Shown in pieces: positions 40,812-50,992 of a stretch of 64,000 bases of DNA. The notes beneath the pieces were generated by a model, which was not told the origin of the DNA, ran no database searches, and saw only the letters and a list, made by a program, of their open reading frames with translations. The position numbers and the translations under genes are program-made. Within the stretch, counting starts at the first letter, position 1. Each line of letters begins with the position of its first letter. The stretch comes from JARLGU01 sp036504535 (GTDB taxonomy: Bacteria; Armatimonadota; Armatimonadia; Armatimonadales; Capsulimonadaceae): NCBI GenBank assembly GCA_036504535.1, contig DASXUY010000071.1, forward strand, positions 99,864 through 163,863. Direction: 5' to 3'.

Positions 40812-43800
40812 CTACGGCGCCGGAACGGTCATCGTTGTACTTGAGAACGCGTACACCCAGTACGCCTTCAGAGGCTCCAGACTTGTTGCGGCAACATAGG
40901 ACTTAGCCGACGTGTCGTATGCCCACAACGTGCTCGAAATGAGATGCTTCGTGCTTCCACTGGCTACCTCGAACGTCAGCCCCGAACCGTACGTCGTCTT
41001 CGAGAGCGCCACGGCGCTTACGAAAGGCGCGCCGATCTGGTTCCATCCCGCAACGAGCGGTATTGTGAACGCCTTGGTTGTCGGCGCCGGGGTGCCAAGT
41101 GTCGCAAACGTCACTGCTTGTGGGAGGCGGACCCAATAGCCAACCCCCAGCTTGATTGCCCCTGCCGCGCCGCTAGGAGTAACCGCATAGGCTGCGGCCG
41201 CAGGCGACCACACAGCGAGCTTCACTCCCGTATAACCAAACAGCGTGTCGAGTGATACGCCAGAGTAGTCGTAGGGCGATGACAGGAAGTTCAGACCCGC
41301 CGGGTACGACGGATACGCTGATTCGGGAGGCGCAGGCGGAGTTGGCTCCACCGTAAGAGCGACTGCGGCGCTAGTCCCACCGCCAGGTGTTGGGTTCGTT
41401 ACCGTGAAGCTGACCGATCCATCCGCAGCGACAATGCTCGCAGGCACAGTGGCCTTGATCACCGTATCGCTGACGTACGTCGTAGTGAGCGAGGTAGAAC
41501 CTGCCTTCAGTACTGACGAGGACATAAATCCAGTTCCAGTCGCGTAAATCGTGAAGGATTTCGCGCCAGCCGTAACAGACCCCGGATCCAGTGATTTCAG
41601 CACCGGTGTCGGGTTGGTGAGAGGTTTGGCTTCGACGGTCAGTGTGACGGTCGCGCTCTTACCACCACCAGGCGTCGGGGACGCCACCCAGATCGATGCC
41701 GTTCCGATGCTCGCCGCAACCGACGCCGGAACCGTGGCGGTCAGTGAGGTCGCGGAAACCCATGTCGTTGTCAGGGTGGTCCCGTTGACGACGATTGCCG
41801 ACGTTTTCACAAAATCCGTACCTGTTACCGTGAGAAGGAAAGCAGACGCCCCAGCCGTCACCGTCGCGGGCGAAATGGCTGTCGCAACAGGCAGCGGATT
41901 CGCGACAACAAGAGTTGCCGAGGTAATGCTTGTCCCGCCGCCTGGAGTAGGATTATTCACCCTGACTGCAAGGGTACCGGTCACTGCCGTTAGCGTCTCC
42001 GGTACTTCCGCTCGCACTAACGTGTCGCTGACGTATGTCGTCGTTACCGCTGTGCTACCGACCATTACCTTACAACCCGAAACGAAGCCCGTGCCTGTAA
42101 GCGTGACCTGAGCGATGCCGCTCCCAACAAGCACGGTAGTCGGGTCGATGGTCGCAACCGTCGGCAGTGGGTTGGCGACTGTGAAAGCCAGCGTTGTAGT
42201 AGATCCGCCTCCAGGTCCTGGAGACGTCACGGCCACCTGAGTTGTACCTGCGGTCACCGTGTAGGGTGCAGGGATATCGGCAGTAAGCTTCGTCGAGCTC
42301 ACATAGGTTGTGACAAGCGAAGTGCTCCCGAGGTGAACAATACTCCCCGACACGAACCCGCTCCCGTTTACAGTCAGCGTGAGCCCGCCTGAGCCCAACA
42401 AAACTGACGACGGGGAGATCGTGGAGATGGCCGGTGCCGGGTTGTTCACCGGCAACGCCATCGTAACGCTCGTTCCGCCACCTGGGTTAGGATTCGTTAC
42501 CGCGATCTCCACCGGATCAGCAACCTCAATCGCCGTGGATGGCACGGTCGCCTTCAGTGTGGTAGCATTTACAAATGTCGTTGGAATGTTTAGCCCACCA
42601 GCGCTTACAACAGCGCCATTAACAAAACTGACGCCCGTCACGGTAAGCTGGAACGCTGCGGACCCCGCTATAACTGATGCTGGGGACAGGTCAGTTATGG
42701 TGGGCGTGAGATTGTACACTGTTATCGATGCTGGCGCACTTGTACCGCCGCCAGGGGTCGGGTTCGTAACGACAACTGTGATTGGCCCCGCCAGCACTGC
42801 AAATTTCGCGGGAACTCTCGCGGTCAGATGAGTCGCGGACCCATATGTCGTCACGAGTTTGGTGGTTCCTATGTAAACCGCCGACGTAGGCATGAAGCTT
42901 GTGCCAGTTATTTCCAGGTCGAAGTCAACCGCACCAGCGTAGACAGTACCAGGCTGCGCCAGTTTGATGACAGGCACAGGGTTGACTACAGCCAGGTAAA
43001 GCGGCGTAGTCGCACCGCCACCTGGCGAGTGGTTAGTAACGACAATCGGCACCGTTCCTGATACTTCAATGTACTTCGAAGGCACATACGCAATGAGCGT
43101 CGTGGACGACACGAAGTTCGTTACAAGCTCAGCGCCGCTGATGGTAACTACCGAGTTTGTCAGGAACCCAGTACCAGTGATGGTCACTGCGACTCCGCTA
43201 GCACCGAAGCCAACGCTTGCAGGTGAGATGGACTTAGCGGTCGGTGCGGGATTGCTGACCACAAGCGGCGAGAGGTCGCTCTGTCCACCGCCCGGTGAAG
43301 GGTTCGTAACCAAGACGGCGAGCGGACCAGCCGTCGCTGTGAGTGACGACGGAACGGTAACGGTGAGCGTGGACGAGTCCACAACAGTAGGCGTCATTAC
43401 AGTCGTGCCAACCTTCACGCCGGTTGCTGCAACGAACCCGGATCCAGAGACGGTAAGCGTCAGCGGGCCAGCTCCAAGCGGAACATTCGATGGCGTCAAG
43501 CTGGAGAGCGTGGGCGCGGGATTGAGGACGTACAACGAATACGTCTTGCCGGGCCCACCGCCAGGAGTGGGGTTAGTCACTACAACCGGAATCGACCCTG
43601 TCACTGCGACCAGCGATGCTGGCACGTCCACCGTCAGCCCACCCTCTCCCAGATAGGTCGCATCTAGCGAAGTTCCACCCACGGTCACCGTGGATTTCGC
43701 CACGAAGTCAGTGCCAATGATAGTGAGCTTGAAGCCGCTAGCCCCAACAATCACGGTAGATGGAGTGAGGCCGGTCACCACCGGCTTCGGATACGTGATC

Positions 43801-46800
43801 TTGAACGTCGATTGAGCAATGCCACTGTCGATGTAACCTGGGAAAACCGCAAACGCCCGAATTGTCTGCGTCGTGGACACGTCCAGCGGCGTTGAGTAAA
43901 CGGCGGACGATGTCGTCGGCGCAGTTCCATCGGTCGTGTAGTATATCGTGGCACCTTCGAGCGACTCGCTGATCGTTACAGTCTGGGGTCGTGTAAATGA
44001 ACCACCATTGGGTGAAATCAATGGCACGGGGACTGTCAGGTTAATCGTAAACTTGGCCGTCGTAATCTTGCTCGGCTGATAGCCCGGGGCCACCGCGAAC
44101 GCCTTGATTGTCTGGCTTGACGATAGTACGAGCGGACCTGTATAAACCGTCGAAGCTGTGGTCGGGTCGGTTCCGTCCGTGGTGTAATAGATTGTGGAGC
44201 CCGCGAGAGAATCCCAAATCACAACGGTCGTCAGACTGGTGAACGATCCACCCGAGGGTGTGATCATCGGGGCCGGAGTTGTTGGCTGAATGGAGTAATC
44301 GTTTTGGACAACACCGCTTGTCAGGTAGCCTGGGGCAGTGGCAATGGCTGTGACCGTGACGGCTGTTGAGAGCTGAATTGGCCCAGTGTACAGGGTAGAT
44401 AGCGGAGTAGGCAGCGTGCCGTCGGTCGTGTAGAAGAACGAGCTCCCTTCGACGGTCCCAGTGATTGTGATCGGCTGATCCACGAGGTATTTACCGCTCG
44501 CCGGTTTGAGCGTCGGGATCGGGAGAACAGGCGGCGCAGTGCCGAGGTCGTAGGCTCCAATGCTAATGGTAGCTGGGCGTAAATAACCACGGGCATCGTA
44601 CTTTGGCGCCCAAGTAGAGCTCCCCGTTGCTATACAGGGCGAGTTGGTCCCGAGTGCCAGTGTCTGCACCTTACCACCATTGGAAAGCAACGTTCCCAAC
44701 AGAGGATCAGCGTTCGTGTTACCTACCCCAAACTGAAGCGTCCCGCCGATATCACTATACGTTGCGCTGTAGCTCCCTGCCGTCGTGTTGATCTCTTTAC
44801 CGCCGTCGCCATACAAGATGGTGTTCGTCAGCATTGCGTATCCAGAGCTATTCTTCCCTGCAAAATCCAATCCATCGGCATTATAGATGCCGCCGTAAGC
44901 TGATGTCGGCGAGTTGCCGTACGCCGTGCAGTTCATCAGGTTGAGCTTGCCTATATTGTAAACGACTCCGCCGGGGCTCCCAGAGGTGTTGTTGTAGATC
45001 GTGCAGTTTGTAGCTTTGATCGTTCCAATATTATGGAAGCAGCCGCCGTTCGGGTAGCTCGTTGCGACATTGCCGGTAATCGTGCAGCTGTCAAGTGTCG
45101 CCAGCCCCTTGTTAGCCATCGCCGAACCGCTGAAAATTGATGAGCCATTTCCGGCAGCATAATTCGAGGTTATCGAGCACGACGTCAGTGTCAAGTTGCC
45201 ATTGTTTTGGATCGCGCCACCGCCGCCCAGATGCACGAAGTTATTCGACAGCGTGCAGTTGTCTAGCGAAACCGACGCCTGATCGTAAACGTAAAGCCCA
45301 CCACCGGTCCCCGTGGCGCCCGTCGTACCAGCGTTATTGCCTGAAATCTGGCTATTGGTAAAGCTGGCCATACCCTGGATTAGGACACCGCCGCCCTGCA
45401 GCGCCGAATTACCAGTCAGCTGGCAGTTCTTGACGATGGCGGTGCCGGAGCTGAAGAGGCCGCCGCCGTAGCCGCTCGACGCTACTCCATTCGTCGAGAT
45501 CACACAGTTGGTGAGCGTTATTACGCCCGTATTATAGACAGCTGTGGTGGAACACTTGGTCATCGTTGTCCCAGTCACGCTAGCAGTCCCGGCGTTCGCT
45601 ATCGCTGAACCTGCCCCACCGCTGAAGTAGCAGTCAGTGACCGTGAGAGCGCCCGTGTTGTATATCGCGCCAGCCTTCGATTTGTTGTTGCCAAACGAAC
45701 ACCGCACAATCGACACCGTGCCACTCGTGATGTTGATGCATGCGCCGTTGATAACCCTGGTCGTGTCCGTGTTACGGAACGTGAGGTCGGAGACTACAAC
45801 CGTGCCCGTAATTGCCGTGATCGCCAGGGCCCCATAGAGGGCGGAGCCGTCAACGTTTATCGTCGCGTCTTTCGGTCCGGCAATCGTCATCGTGGTGCCA
45901 ATGATCGGCAGCACGCTCTTAAGCATGATGTTGCCGGTCAGACCGGGTTGGAACGTGATCGTAGACCCTGGCGTCAAGTTAGCCGCATCGATGGCAGTTC
46001 GGAGCGATCCGTCGCCATTGTCATTCAGGTTCGTCACGAGATAAGGAGTGGCGTCGATTACAGTGAATGTCTTCGCGCTTGCGGTGCCACCCGGAGTAGT
46101 CACAGACACATTGCCACTAGTCGCGCCTTCTGGCACGACGACAGTCAAGATATCGTCGGAGTTCACCCGGTATGTGGTAGCGGCTGTCCCGTTGAATGCC
46201 ACTGCGGTCGTGCCAGCGAAATGCTTACCGTAAAGCGTGACGGTTGTCCCAACCGCACCAGCCGAGGGAGAGATGGACGTTTCGAGCGGGATGTCCGAGC
46301 GCACCTGATTGTACAGATTGGTCATGTCCGCTGCGCCAAGCCCCGTAACCATGTCGTAGCCAGCCACGGCAAAGTAGCCGTCATTGGTCTGCCCAATGAT
46401 ATCGCGGAACGTGGGGACGAGGGTACCGGAGTAAAGACTGTAGAACTTCGAGTTCAGCAAGCCGAGACGCGTCCCGCTTCCCTGATTCCACAACACATTA
46501 TTTGCCGCCCAAAATGGTGCCGCCGCACTTGTACCCCAAACCCGGTACCATGCCCCGACAGTATAAATATCCCAGTCAGGACTGCCAGACAGGGCAGCGA
46601 CGTCAGGCACCAATCGCCACGGATTGCCGCTGGTAATGGAAAGCGCTGCGAGACCAGCATCGAGCTGGTACGATGGCATTGGGAAGAAGTAGCTTTCGCT
46701 GCCGCCTGAACCATACCACCCCTGCTCGACACCGTTAACGAACTCCGTCCCACCAACAGCGGTGACATTAGGGTTGCTGGCAGGATAGCCAGCTGAAACC

Positions 46801-48038
46801 GTCGATCCGCTGTCTCCCGACGCGTTATAATGCGCCTGACCTTGGGCAGCCATTTGAGCCCATATCACATTGAGGGTGTCTACCCAGGAATAGCCATATA
46901 TCATGTCCTCGGTCCATCCCCAGCTATCAGAAACGACGGGGAGGTTGTCAGACACAATACTATTAAGCATGGCGAGCGTATCTAAGCCATTGGTGCCTTC
47001 GTACACGTATATTGAGCTGTTTGGCGCCTGGCCGATAATCACCTCTACGTCAAGACACGCCTCCACTTGCCCGGATAAGTCCGATGATCCACCATTAATC
47101 TTCCGCCGTATCAAATTGTACGTTGTAGTACCGTAAGCATCCTGGTAGCCATAGAATTTGGCAAATGCATCGATATCAGTGACCTTAAAGTCGGTCGGCG
47201 AGAATATTGCTATCTGCTGCCCCGCGCCAGTCAATCCCTGAGCGTGCAGGCCATCTACATTGTAGTTACCGGCCGCGCTTGACGGCGACCAGCCACCCGA
47301 ATTGCTCTTAGGAATGCTGTTCGGCTCCGAAACACGACTGCTGAACATCACACTCTGGGTCACAGGCGATCCAACGTGATAGTGAGGAACGGCGACGAAG
47401 AAGTCAGATAACCCCGACACATTGCTCACCAACCGCCCAACACTTGCTGGCACCGGCAGCGCGCTGCTCGGCGCAATAAACGTCGCCGGTTCGCCGTTCT
47501 TGCGCATCGATTCGGGGCGCACGTACGTGTCAACAGTGACGCCATAGACACGCTGTAACTGCGATGCGTTGACATCCGCCGACACAAACAGCTTGTTCGG
47601 CCATACGGTCACATTCGCGAAACCCTGAGCCTTCAGGTAAGTCTCGACAGCTTCAACATCTTCGTCCGACTCCCCAAACCGATTACCAAACTCCTCGGGC
47701 GTCAAGAAGTGGCGATACTCCGGATTGCCAGGCTTCTGCTGGTCCGCGAGGAACTTCTGGAGCTCTGCCCACTTTGTCGGCTTCATGGCAAAGTACAGGC
47801 TGTACGTCTGAGACGTGCTTGCGCGCGCTTGCAGGGTGCCGTCCGCCTTCGCAAACTTGGTCACATCCGGCCCGGCGCTCACCGCCACCGTACCTCCATT
47901 GTCCGCAAACGCAGGCGCAGGCATTCCCCACGCCACGGAAAGAGCTGCAAAAATGGCAATAGTCGCAATCACGCGCAAATGCGCGGAAAGTGGTGATAAG
48001 GCGAGCAGTTTGAAAGGACGTCGCGTGTTGATCTTCAT
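40812..48038 (-). CDS. Giant secreted sedolisin (S53) protease with beta-helix, chitobiase-type and ten IPT/TIG domains
   Basis: 2408 residues. Signal peptide to about Ala45; pro-kumamolisin activation domain about 60-205; S53 catalytic domain about 240-580 with Glu326 and Asp330 (SGQVEACLDVEV), Asp409 (NASGDSGS) and Ser504 (WGTSAAAPFW), plus a Ca-binding end (FRDIIGQTNDG, GYDMVTGLGAAD). Then one IPT/TIG domain (585-662), a parallel beta-helix (about 664-1225) opening with NDNGDGSLRTAIDAAN, three chitobiase-C-like repeats containing FYTTDGTLPT or IYYTTDGT, nine tandem IPT/TIG repeats of about 84 residues (about 1470-2225), and a unique 177-residue C-terminal domain. Probably an acid protease tethered to, or forming, a cell-surface fibre; all catalytic residues are present. 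Confidence 0.9.
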   Translation of the reverse strand: MKINTRRPFKLLALSPLSAHLRVIATIAIFAALSVAWGMPAPAFADNGGTVAVSAGPDVTKFAKADGTLQARASTSQTYSLYFAMKPTKWAELQKFLADQQKPGNPEYRHFLTPEEFGNRFGESDEDVEAVETYLKAQGFANVTVWPNKLFVSADVNASQLQRVYGVTVDTYVRPESMRKNGEPATFIAPSSALPVPASVGRLVSNVSGLSDFFVAVPHYHVGSPVTQSVMFSSRVSEPNSIPKSNSGGWSPSSAAGNYNVDGLHAQGLTGAGQQIAIFSPTDFKVTDIDAFAKFYGYQDAYGTTTYNLIRRKINGGSSDLSGQVEACLDVEVIIGQAPNSSIYVYEGTNGLDTLAMLNSIVSDNLPVVSDSWGWTEDMIYGYSWVDTLNVIWAQMAAQGQAHYNASGDSGSTVSAGYPASNPNVTAVGGTEFVNGVEQGWYGSGGSESYFFPMPSYQLDAGLAALSITSGNPWRLVPDVAALSGSPDWDIYTVGAWYRVWGTSAAAPFWAANNVLWNQGSGTRLGLLNSKFYSLYSGTLVPTFRDIIGQTNDGYFAVAGYDMVTGLGAADMTNLYNQVRSDIPLETSISPSAGAVGTTVTLYGKHFAGTTAVAFNGTAATTYRVNSDDILTVVVPEGATSGNVSVTTPGGTASAKTFTVIDATPYLVTNLNDNGDGSLRTAIDAANLTPGSTITFQPGLTGNIMLKSVLPIIGTTMTIAGPKDATINVDGSALYGALAITAITGTVVVSDLTFRNTDTTRVINGACINITSGTVSIVRCSFGNNKSKAGAIYNTGALTVTDCYFSGGAGSAIANAGTASVTGTTMTKCSTTAVYNTGVITLTNCVISTNGVASSGYGGGLFSSGTAIVKNCQLTGNSALQGGGVLIQGMASFTNSQISGNNAGTTGATGTGGGLYVYDQASVSLDNCTLSNNFVHLGGGGAIQNNGNLTLTSCSITSNYAAGNGSSIFSGSAMANKGLATLDSCTITGNVATSYPNGGCFHNIGTIKATNCTIYNNTSGSPGGVVYNIGKLNLMNCTAYGNSPTSAYGGIYNADGLDFAGKNSSGYAMLTNTILYGDGGKEINTTAGSYSATYSDIGGTLQFGVGNTNADPLLGTLLSNGGKVQTLALGTNSPCIATGSSTWAPKYDARGYLRPATISIGAYDLGTAPPVLPIPTLKPASGKYLVDQPITITGTVEGSSFFYTTDGTLPTPLSTLYTGPIQLSTAVTVTAIATAPGYLTSGVVQNDYSIQPTTPAPMITPSGGSFTSLTTVVIWDSLAGSTIYYTTDGTDPTTASTVYTGPLVLSSSQTIKAFAVAPGYQPSKITTAKFTINLTVPVPLISPNGGSFTRPQTVTISESLEGATIYYTTDGTAPTTSSAVYSTPLDVSTTQTIRAFAVFPGYIDSGIAQSTFKITYPKPVVTGLTPSTVIVGASGFKLTIIGTDFVAKSTVTVGGTSLDATYLGEGGLTVDVPASLVAVTGSIPVVVTNPTPGGGPGKTYSLYVLNPAPTLSSLTPSNVPLGAGPLTLTVSGSGFVAATGVKVGTTVMTPTVVDSSTLTVTVPSSLTATAGPLAVLVTNPSPGGGQSDLSPLVVSNPAPTAKSISPASVGFGASGVAVTITGTGFLTNSVVTISGAELVTNFVSSTTLIAYVPSKYIEVSGTVPIVVTNHSPGGGATTPLYLAVVNPVPVIKLAQPGTVYAGAVDFDLEITGTSFMPTSAVYIGTTKLVTTYGSATHLTARVPAKFAVLAGPITVVVTNPTPGGGTSAPASITVYNLTPTITDLSPASVIAGSAAFQLTVTGVSFVNGAVVSAGGLNIPTTFVNATTLKATVPSTAIEVADPVEIAVTNPNPGGGTSVTMALPVNNPAPAISTISPSSVLLGSGGLTLTVNGSGFVSGSIVHLGSTSLVTTYVSSTKLTADIPAPYTVTAGTTQVAVTSPGPGGGSTTTLAFTVANPLPTVATIDPTTVLVGSGIAQVTLTGTGFVSGCKVMVGSTAVTTTYVSDTLVRAEVPETLTAVTGTLAVRVNNPTPGGGTSITSATLVVANPLPVATAISPATVTAGASAFLLTVTGTDFVKTSAIVVNGTTLTTTWVSATSLTATVPASVAASIGTASIWVASPTPGGGKSATVTLTVEAKPLTNPTPVLKSLDPGSVTAGAKSFTIYATGTGFMSSSVLKAGSTSLTTTYVSDTVIKATVPASIVAADGSVSFTVTNPTPGGGTSAAVALTVEPTPPAPPESAYPSYPAGLNFLSSPYDYSGVSLDTLFGYTGVKLAVWSPAAAAYAVTPSGAAGAIKLGVGYWVRLPQAVTFATLGTPAPTTKAFTIPLVAGWNQIGAPFVSAVALSKTTYGSGLTFEVASGSTKHLISSTLWAYDTSAKSYVAATSLEPLKAYWVYAFSSTTMTVPAP

Positions 48039-48418
48039 TGAATGAACCCATCCTTCCCGTGTGGCACAGTCATCGGGGAAGTTTACTACGGTGAAGCAAT
48101 TTGGTTGGCGATACTAAAGTGCATAGCCATGGAGCCCATGCGAGTGAGTGGCAAAACATAACTGACTTTATGCTCACTCCCCACTATTACGAATGGTTAT
48201 CTCTTATATTTTACCGCGAATAGACAAAATCTAGACATAATCCGCTATTATCGATAGTACCACACCTTTTGACGGGAATCATGTGTTAATTGTGCCACTC
48301 CTGACAATCCGCCGAATCGCCTACTAGTGTACGCAAAGGCGTTTTCCCTAAATATAATATTAATATCTTTATGAAATAGCCGTCATGCAGTGATGATTGT
48401 GCGCAGCCCACGCGGCCG
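48039..48418. other. 380-bp gap with structured leader of the giant protease gene
   Basis: Nested inverted repeats lie about 105-140 nt upstream of the protease start: GAGTGAG (48142-48148) with CTCACTC (48173-48179), and inside it CATAA (48157-48161) with TTATG (48168-48172). A further CATGG/CCATG hairpin lies near 48128-48140. The right half (48190-48370) is AT-rich and may hold the promoter, but no convincing box pair was found. No riboswitch class was recognised. Confidence 0.4.
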
Positions 48419-49363
48419 TCAACCGCCCCGGCGGTATTCGCCTTTGGGGACATCATTGCCATGCGCGCGAGCCTGATGGTTCAGTTCTTCCTCGAACGGC
48501 TCGATGTGGATGATGGGGTGGACATTGCCCAGCGCCTCACGCAACGCTTCCTCGATCTCCTCGGTAACCTGATGTGCCTCGATAAACGAGAACGTGTCCG
48601 CGATCATGACGTGCACATCGATATGACGATGCGAACCCGCCTTGCGCGTCCGCAGCTTGTGGTAGCCTAGCACGCGCTCGTCGTTTTCGAGCACTGAACG
48701 CAGCAGGCGCTCTTCGTGGGCGGGCAGTGCCGCGTCGGTGAGCATGCTCATCGAGTCGCGCGCAATCTGTAGACCGATCCAGAAGATGAACACGGAGACG
48801 ATGATCGCGGCGACAGGGTCGATCCATGCCGCATGCGGAACGATGGTCATGATCAGCAAGCTGACAAATACGCCCGCCGATGTGATGATGTCAGTACGAA
48901 GGTGATGGCCGTCAGCGGTCAATGCGGGGGAATCGGTGAGCTTGCCGACCCGAAGCAGGTTGCGGGATACGACAAAATTGACTATTGCCGACAGGCCCAT
49001 GACGACTAGGGCGGCTGCGGGCGATGTCAGCTCATGCGGATGGCTGAGGTGCTGGATAGCCTCGTGGACAGTCGCTGCACCCGCAACAAGAATCATGAGC
49101 GCAATCAACATGCCGCTCATGTTCTCGAACTTTCCGTGCCCGTACGCGTGATCGCTGTCCGGCGGGTTGTCCGCAAATCGCACCGACCACATTGCAACCG
49201 TCGAGCCGACGAGATCAGCACCGGAGTGGAACGTTTCCGCCAGCACACTGATCGACCCGGTGCTCATGAACACGCCGATCTTCAGCGCGATAAACACTGA
49301 GCTGCTCAGAACAGACCACTGAGCCGCCTGCCTTTTCATTATGTCGGTCTTGCTCAGAGCCAT
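48419..49363 (-). CDS. Cation diffusion facilitator (CDF) transporter
   Basis: 314 residues, six membrane segments. The metal site of the family is intact: His46-x3-Asp50 in TM2 (AETFHSGADLVGS) and His154-x3-Asp158 in TM5 (DGHHLRTDIIT). The loop DNPPDSDHAYGHGKFENMSG is the classical CDF signature. The C-terminal cytoplasmic domain has HIDVHVMI and NVHPIIHIEP for regulatory metal binding. HxxxD/HxxxD sites favour Zn, Co or Cd over Mn. It exports divalent cations by proton antiport. It lies 19 bp downstream of the AttH-type gene on the same strand, so the two may share a transcript. Confidence 0.93.
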   Translation of the reverse strand: MALSKTDIMKRQAAQWSVLSSSVFIALKIGVFMSTGSISVLAETFHSGADLVGSTVAMWSVRFADNPPDSDHAYGHGKFENMSGMLIALMILVAGAATVHEAIQHLSHPHELTSPAAALVVMGLSAIVNFVVSRNLLRVGKLTDSPALTADGHHLRTDIITSAGVFVSLLIMTIVPHAAWIDPVAAIIVSVFIFWIGLQIARDSMSMLTDAALPAHEERLLRSVLENDERVLGYHKLRTRKAGSHRHIDVHVMIADTFSFIEAHQVTEEIEEALREALGNVHPIIHIEPFEEELNHQARAHGNDVPKGEYRRGG

Positions 49364-49382
49364 AGTCGTTCGCGGGTACTTT

Positions 49383-50666
49383 CTACTTGGCCGCCCCAGC
49401 CTTCATCAGGCGCTTCACAGCCGGGGAATTATACCCAACAAGCTCCATGTACGCTGTTCCCCCCACCTTAGTGCCATCGCCCTTAGCGGCCTCGACCGCG
49501 CAAGAGCCTTCCCATATGGATCCTCCCGTGATGATGGGCATTTCCTGTTCACGAACATCGGGACTGATCTTGAGGATCAGGTGCTGATCGGGGAATGCCA
49601 CCGTCCAGTTGAGCGGGTACGACACGCCGGTCGCCGGACTTGTCCAAAGCGTGGACAGGTCTTCGTCGAACCGTATATTCTTGGTAACGGTCAGCTTGCC
49701 AGCCTTGTCCATGAACGTCGCCAGTGGAAAGAACACCTTGCCGGTCGCCAGATCACGCTGCCGGAAGAACAGGATATCAGTGCCGTCTGCGAGCTGCGCA
49801 CCCCACCAATCCCACCCAGCGCTCTGCGTGGTCCATGTGTCGCCCCACTGGTGGTCGAACCATCCGTCCGCCGCAGTGATGCGCTCCGGTCCTGCTCCCG
49901 TGTCCACCGTCCCCGTCACTTTGCAGCGGGTGAGCGACAGGTATTTCATGTCTTCGGGGTCGCGCAATCCCGTGTTCCCTGTGCCGCCCACATACATCGC
50001 CGGTTTCGCTGCTTCAAATTGAAGGTTCGCCGCAACCACACCGGTCTTGAGATCGGTGAACTTCACCGTGTACGTTAACGGCTTGCCTGCGACCGGCGTC
50101 AACGTGTCGCCGCTGCCAAACGCCACCGCAAATGGTGCCTTGCTGACGGTCGCGGGTCCATCGAGAAGAACTGTCGGAGGTGGAAAAGCGTCCTTACTCA
50201 GCGTGTCCAGCATCGCGGATGCGCGCGTGTCGTTTGGGTTCATCAGCATACGGAGTGTCACGAACTGCTTCATCATCTCCAGCGTGTTCCGGTCCGCCAG
50301 CGAGTACGCCTGATGCGTCTTGCTATCCTTGTCCGTGATCGCCCAGATCAAATAATGGCTTCGTGGGGTGCTGGCGCTGCTATCCTTGGCCATCTGCCCT
50401 GCGCCGTTGCCAAAGCGGAAGAACGACCCAATCAGCGCCAAATGCCGCCCTTTTTCCGTCGTGATCTGGCTGTTGACATACCACCACTCGATGGTAACGT
50501 TGTCGTGAGGAGCATCCACGAACGGCCGAATGGCCGCTGTCTTCATGGCAACTGGCTTAGCAGTCTTCTTGTTCGGCGAAGCAGGCTTTGCGGGTGCCGC
50601 AAAAGAGGTCGATGCCACAACAAGAGCGACGGTAACGGGAAGAACGATGCGCGTAAATGGGTTCAT
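49383..50666 (-). CDS. Secreted AttH/CrtC-type lipocalin-like protein
   Basis: 427 residues with a signal peptide (LPVTVALVVASTSFAAPA) and a Lys/Pro linker. Two lipocalin-like halves: FVDAPHDNVTIEWWYVNSQI, HLALIGSFFRFGNG in the first; TAADGWFDHQWGDTWTTQ, GWDWWGAQLADGTDILFFRQ and the end YMELVGYNS in the second. This is the CrtC N- and C-terminal lipocalin pair (AttH family), proteins related to hydroxyneurosporene hydratase but mostly of unknown function outside carotenoid pathways. No carotenoid genes are nearby. The secreted form suggests binding or modifying a hydrophobic compound outside the membrane. Confidence 0.87.
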   Translation of the reverse strand: MNPFTRIVLPVTVALVVASTSFAAPAKPASPNKKTAKPVAMKTAAIRPFVDAPHDNVTIEWWYVNSQITTEKGRHLALIGSFFRFGNGAGQMAKDSSASTPRSHYLIWAITDKDSKTHQAYSLADRNTLEMMKQFVTLRMLMNPNDTRASAMLDTLSKDAFPPPTVLLDGPATVSKAPFAVAFGSGDTLTPVAGKPLTYTVKFTDLKTGVVAANLQFEAAKPAMYVGGTGNTGLRDPEDMKYLSLTRCKVTGTVDTGAGPERITAADGWFDHQWGDTWTTQSAGWDWWGAQLADGTDILFFRQRDLATGKVFFPLATFMDKAGKLTVTKNIRFDEDLSTLWTSPATGVSYPLNWTVAFPDQHLILKISPDVREQEMPIITGGSIWEGSCAVEAAKGDGTKVGGTAYMELVGYNSPAVKRLMKAGAAK

Positions 50667-50753
50667 GGTAGTCCTAACGCAAACGGTACTCGTTCACGTT
50701 CCCGAGTCCGGCTCAGTCAGCCCATACCGGTCGTCAACTCAAGAAATTCGGAT

Positions 50754-50911
50754 CGCTCGGGCCGCGCGGCCTTCTTTGTAAAGGGGGGGCCACTGCTTGG
50801 AGCGCTATTCCATCGAGTGACTTACGCGATACGTCGGGTTTCCACTAACGATGCCAATGCGAACGCAGCCTTCGCCACCCTTATATAAAGAAGGCCCAGC
50901 GGCCCGAGCGC
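50754..50911. repeat. MITE-like element, 158 bp with about 31-bp inverted ends
   Basis: Left end CGCTCGGGCCGC-GCGG-CCTTCTTTGTA (50754-50784) and right end, inverted, CGCTCGGGCCGC-TGGG-CCTTCTTTATA (50881-50911) match except for a few positions. The 95-bp centre encodes nothing recognisable. It sits between the AttH-type and HAD genes in the 326-bp gap 50667-50992. Confidence 0.75.
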
Positions 50912-50992
50912 TCCTGAACTCCCAAGATGAAACGACGCGCCGTCCCACACGATTTCCGGTTACCTTACGATACATCCAGCCCTCAGGCTGCG

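Noticed and set aside
41380..43780. Regularly spaced repeats that could look like a repeat array or CRISPR
   Set aside because: The period is about 250 bp and the repeats are the nine IPT/TIG domains of the giant protease; no short direct repeats with unique spacers exist.
48039..48260. Cyclic-di-GMP or cobalamin riboswitch upstream of the giant protease
   Set aside because: Hairpins are present but the conserved cores of these riboswitch classes were not found.
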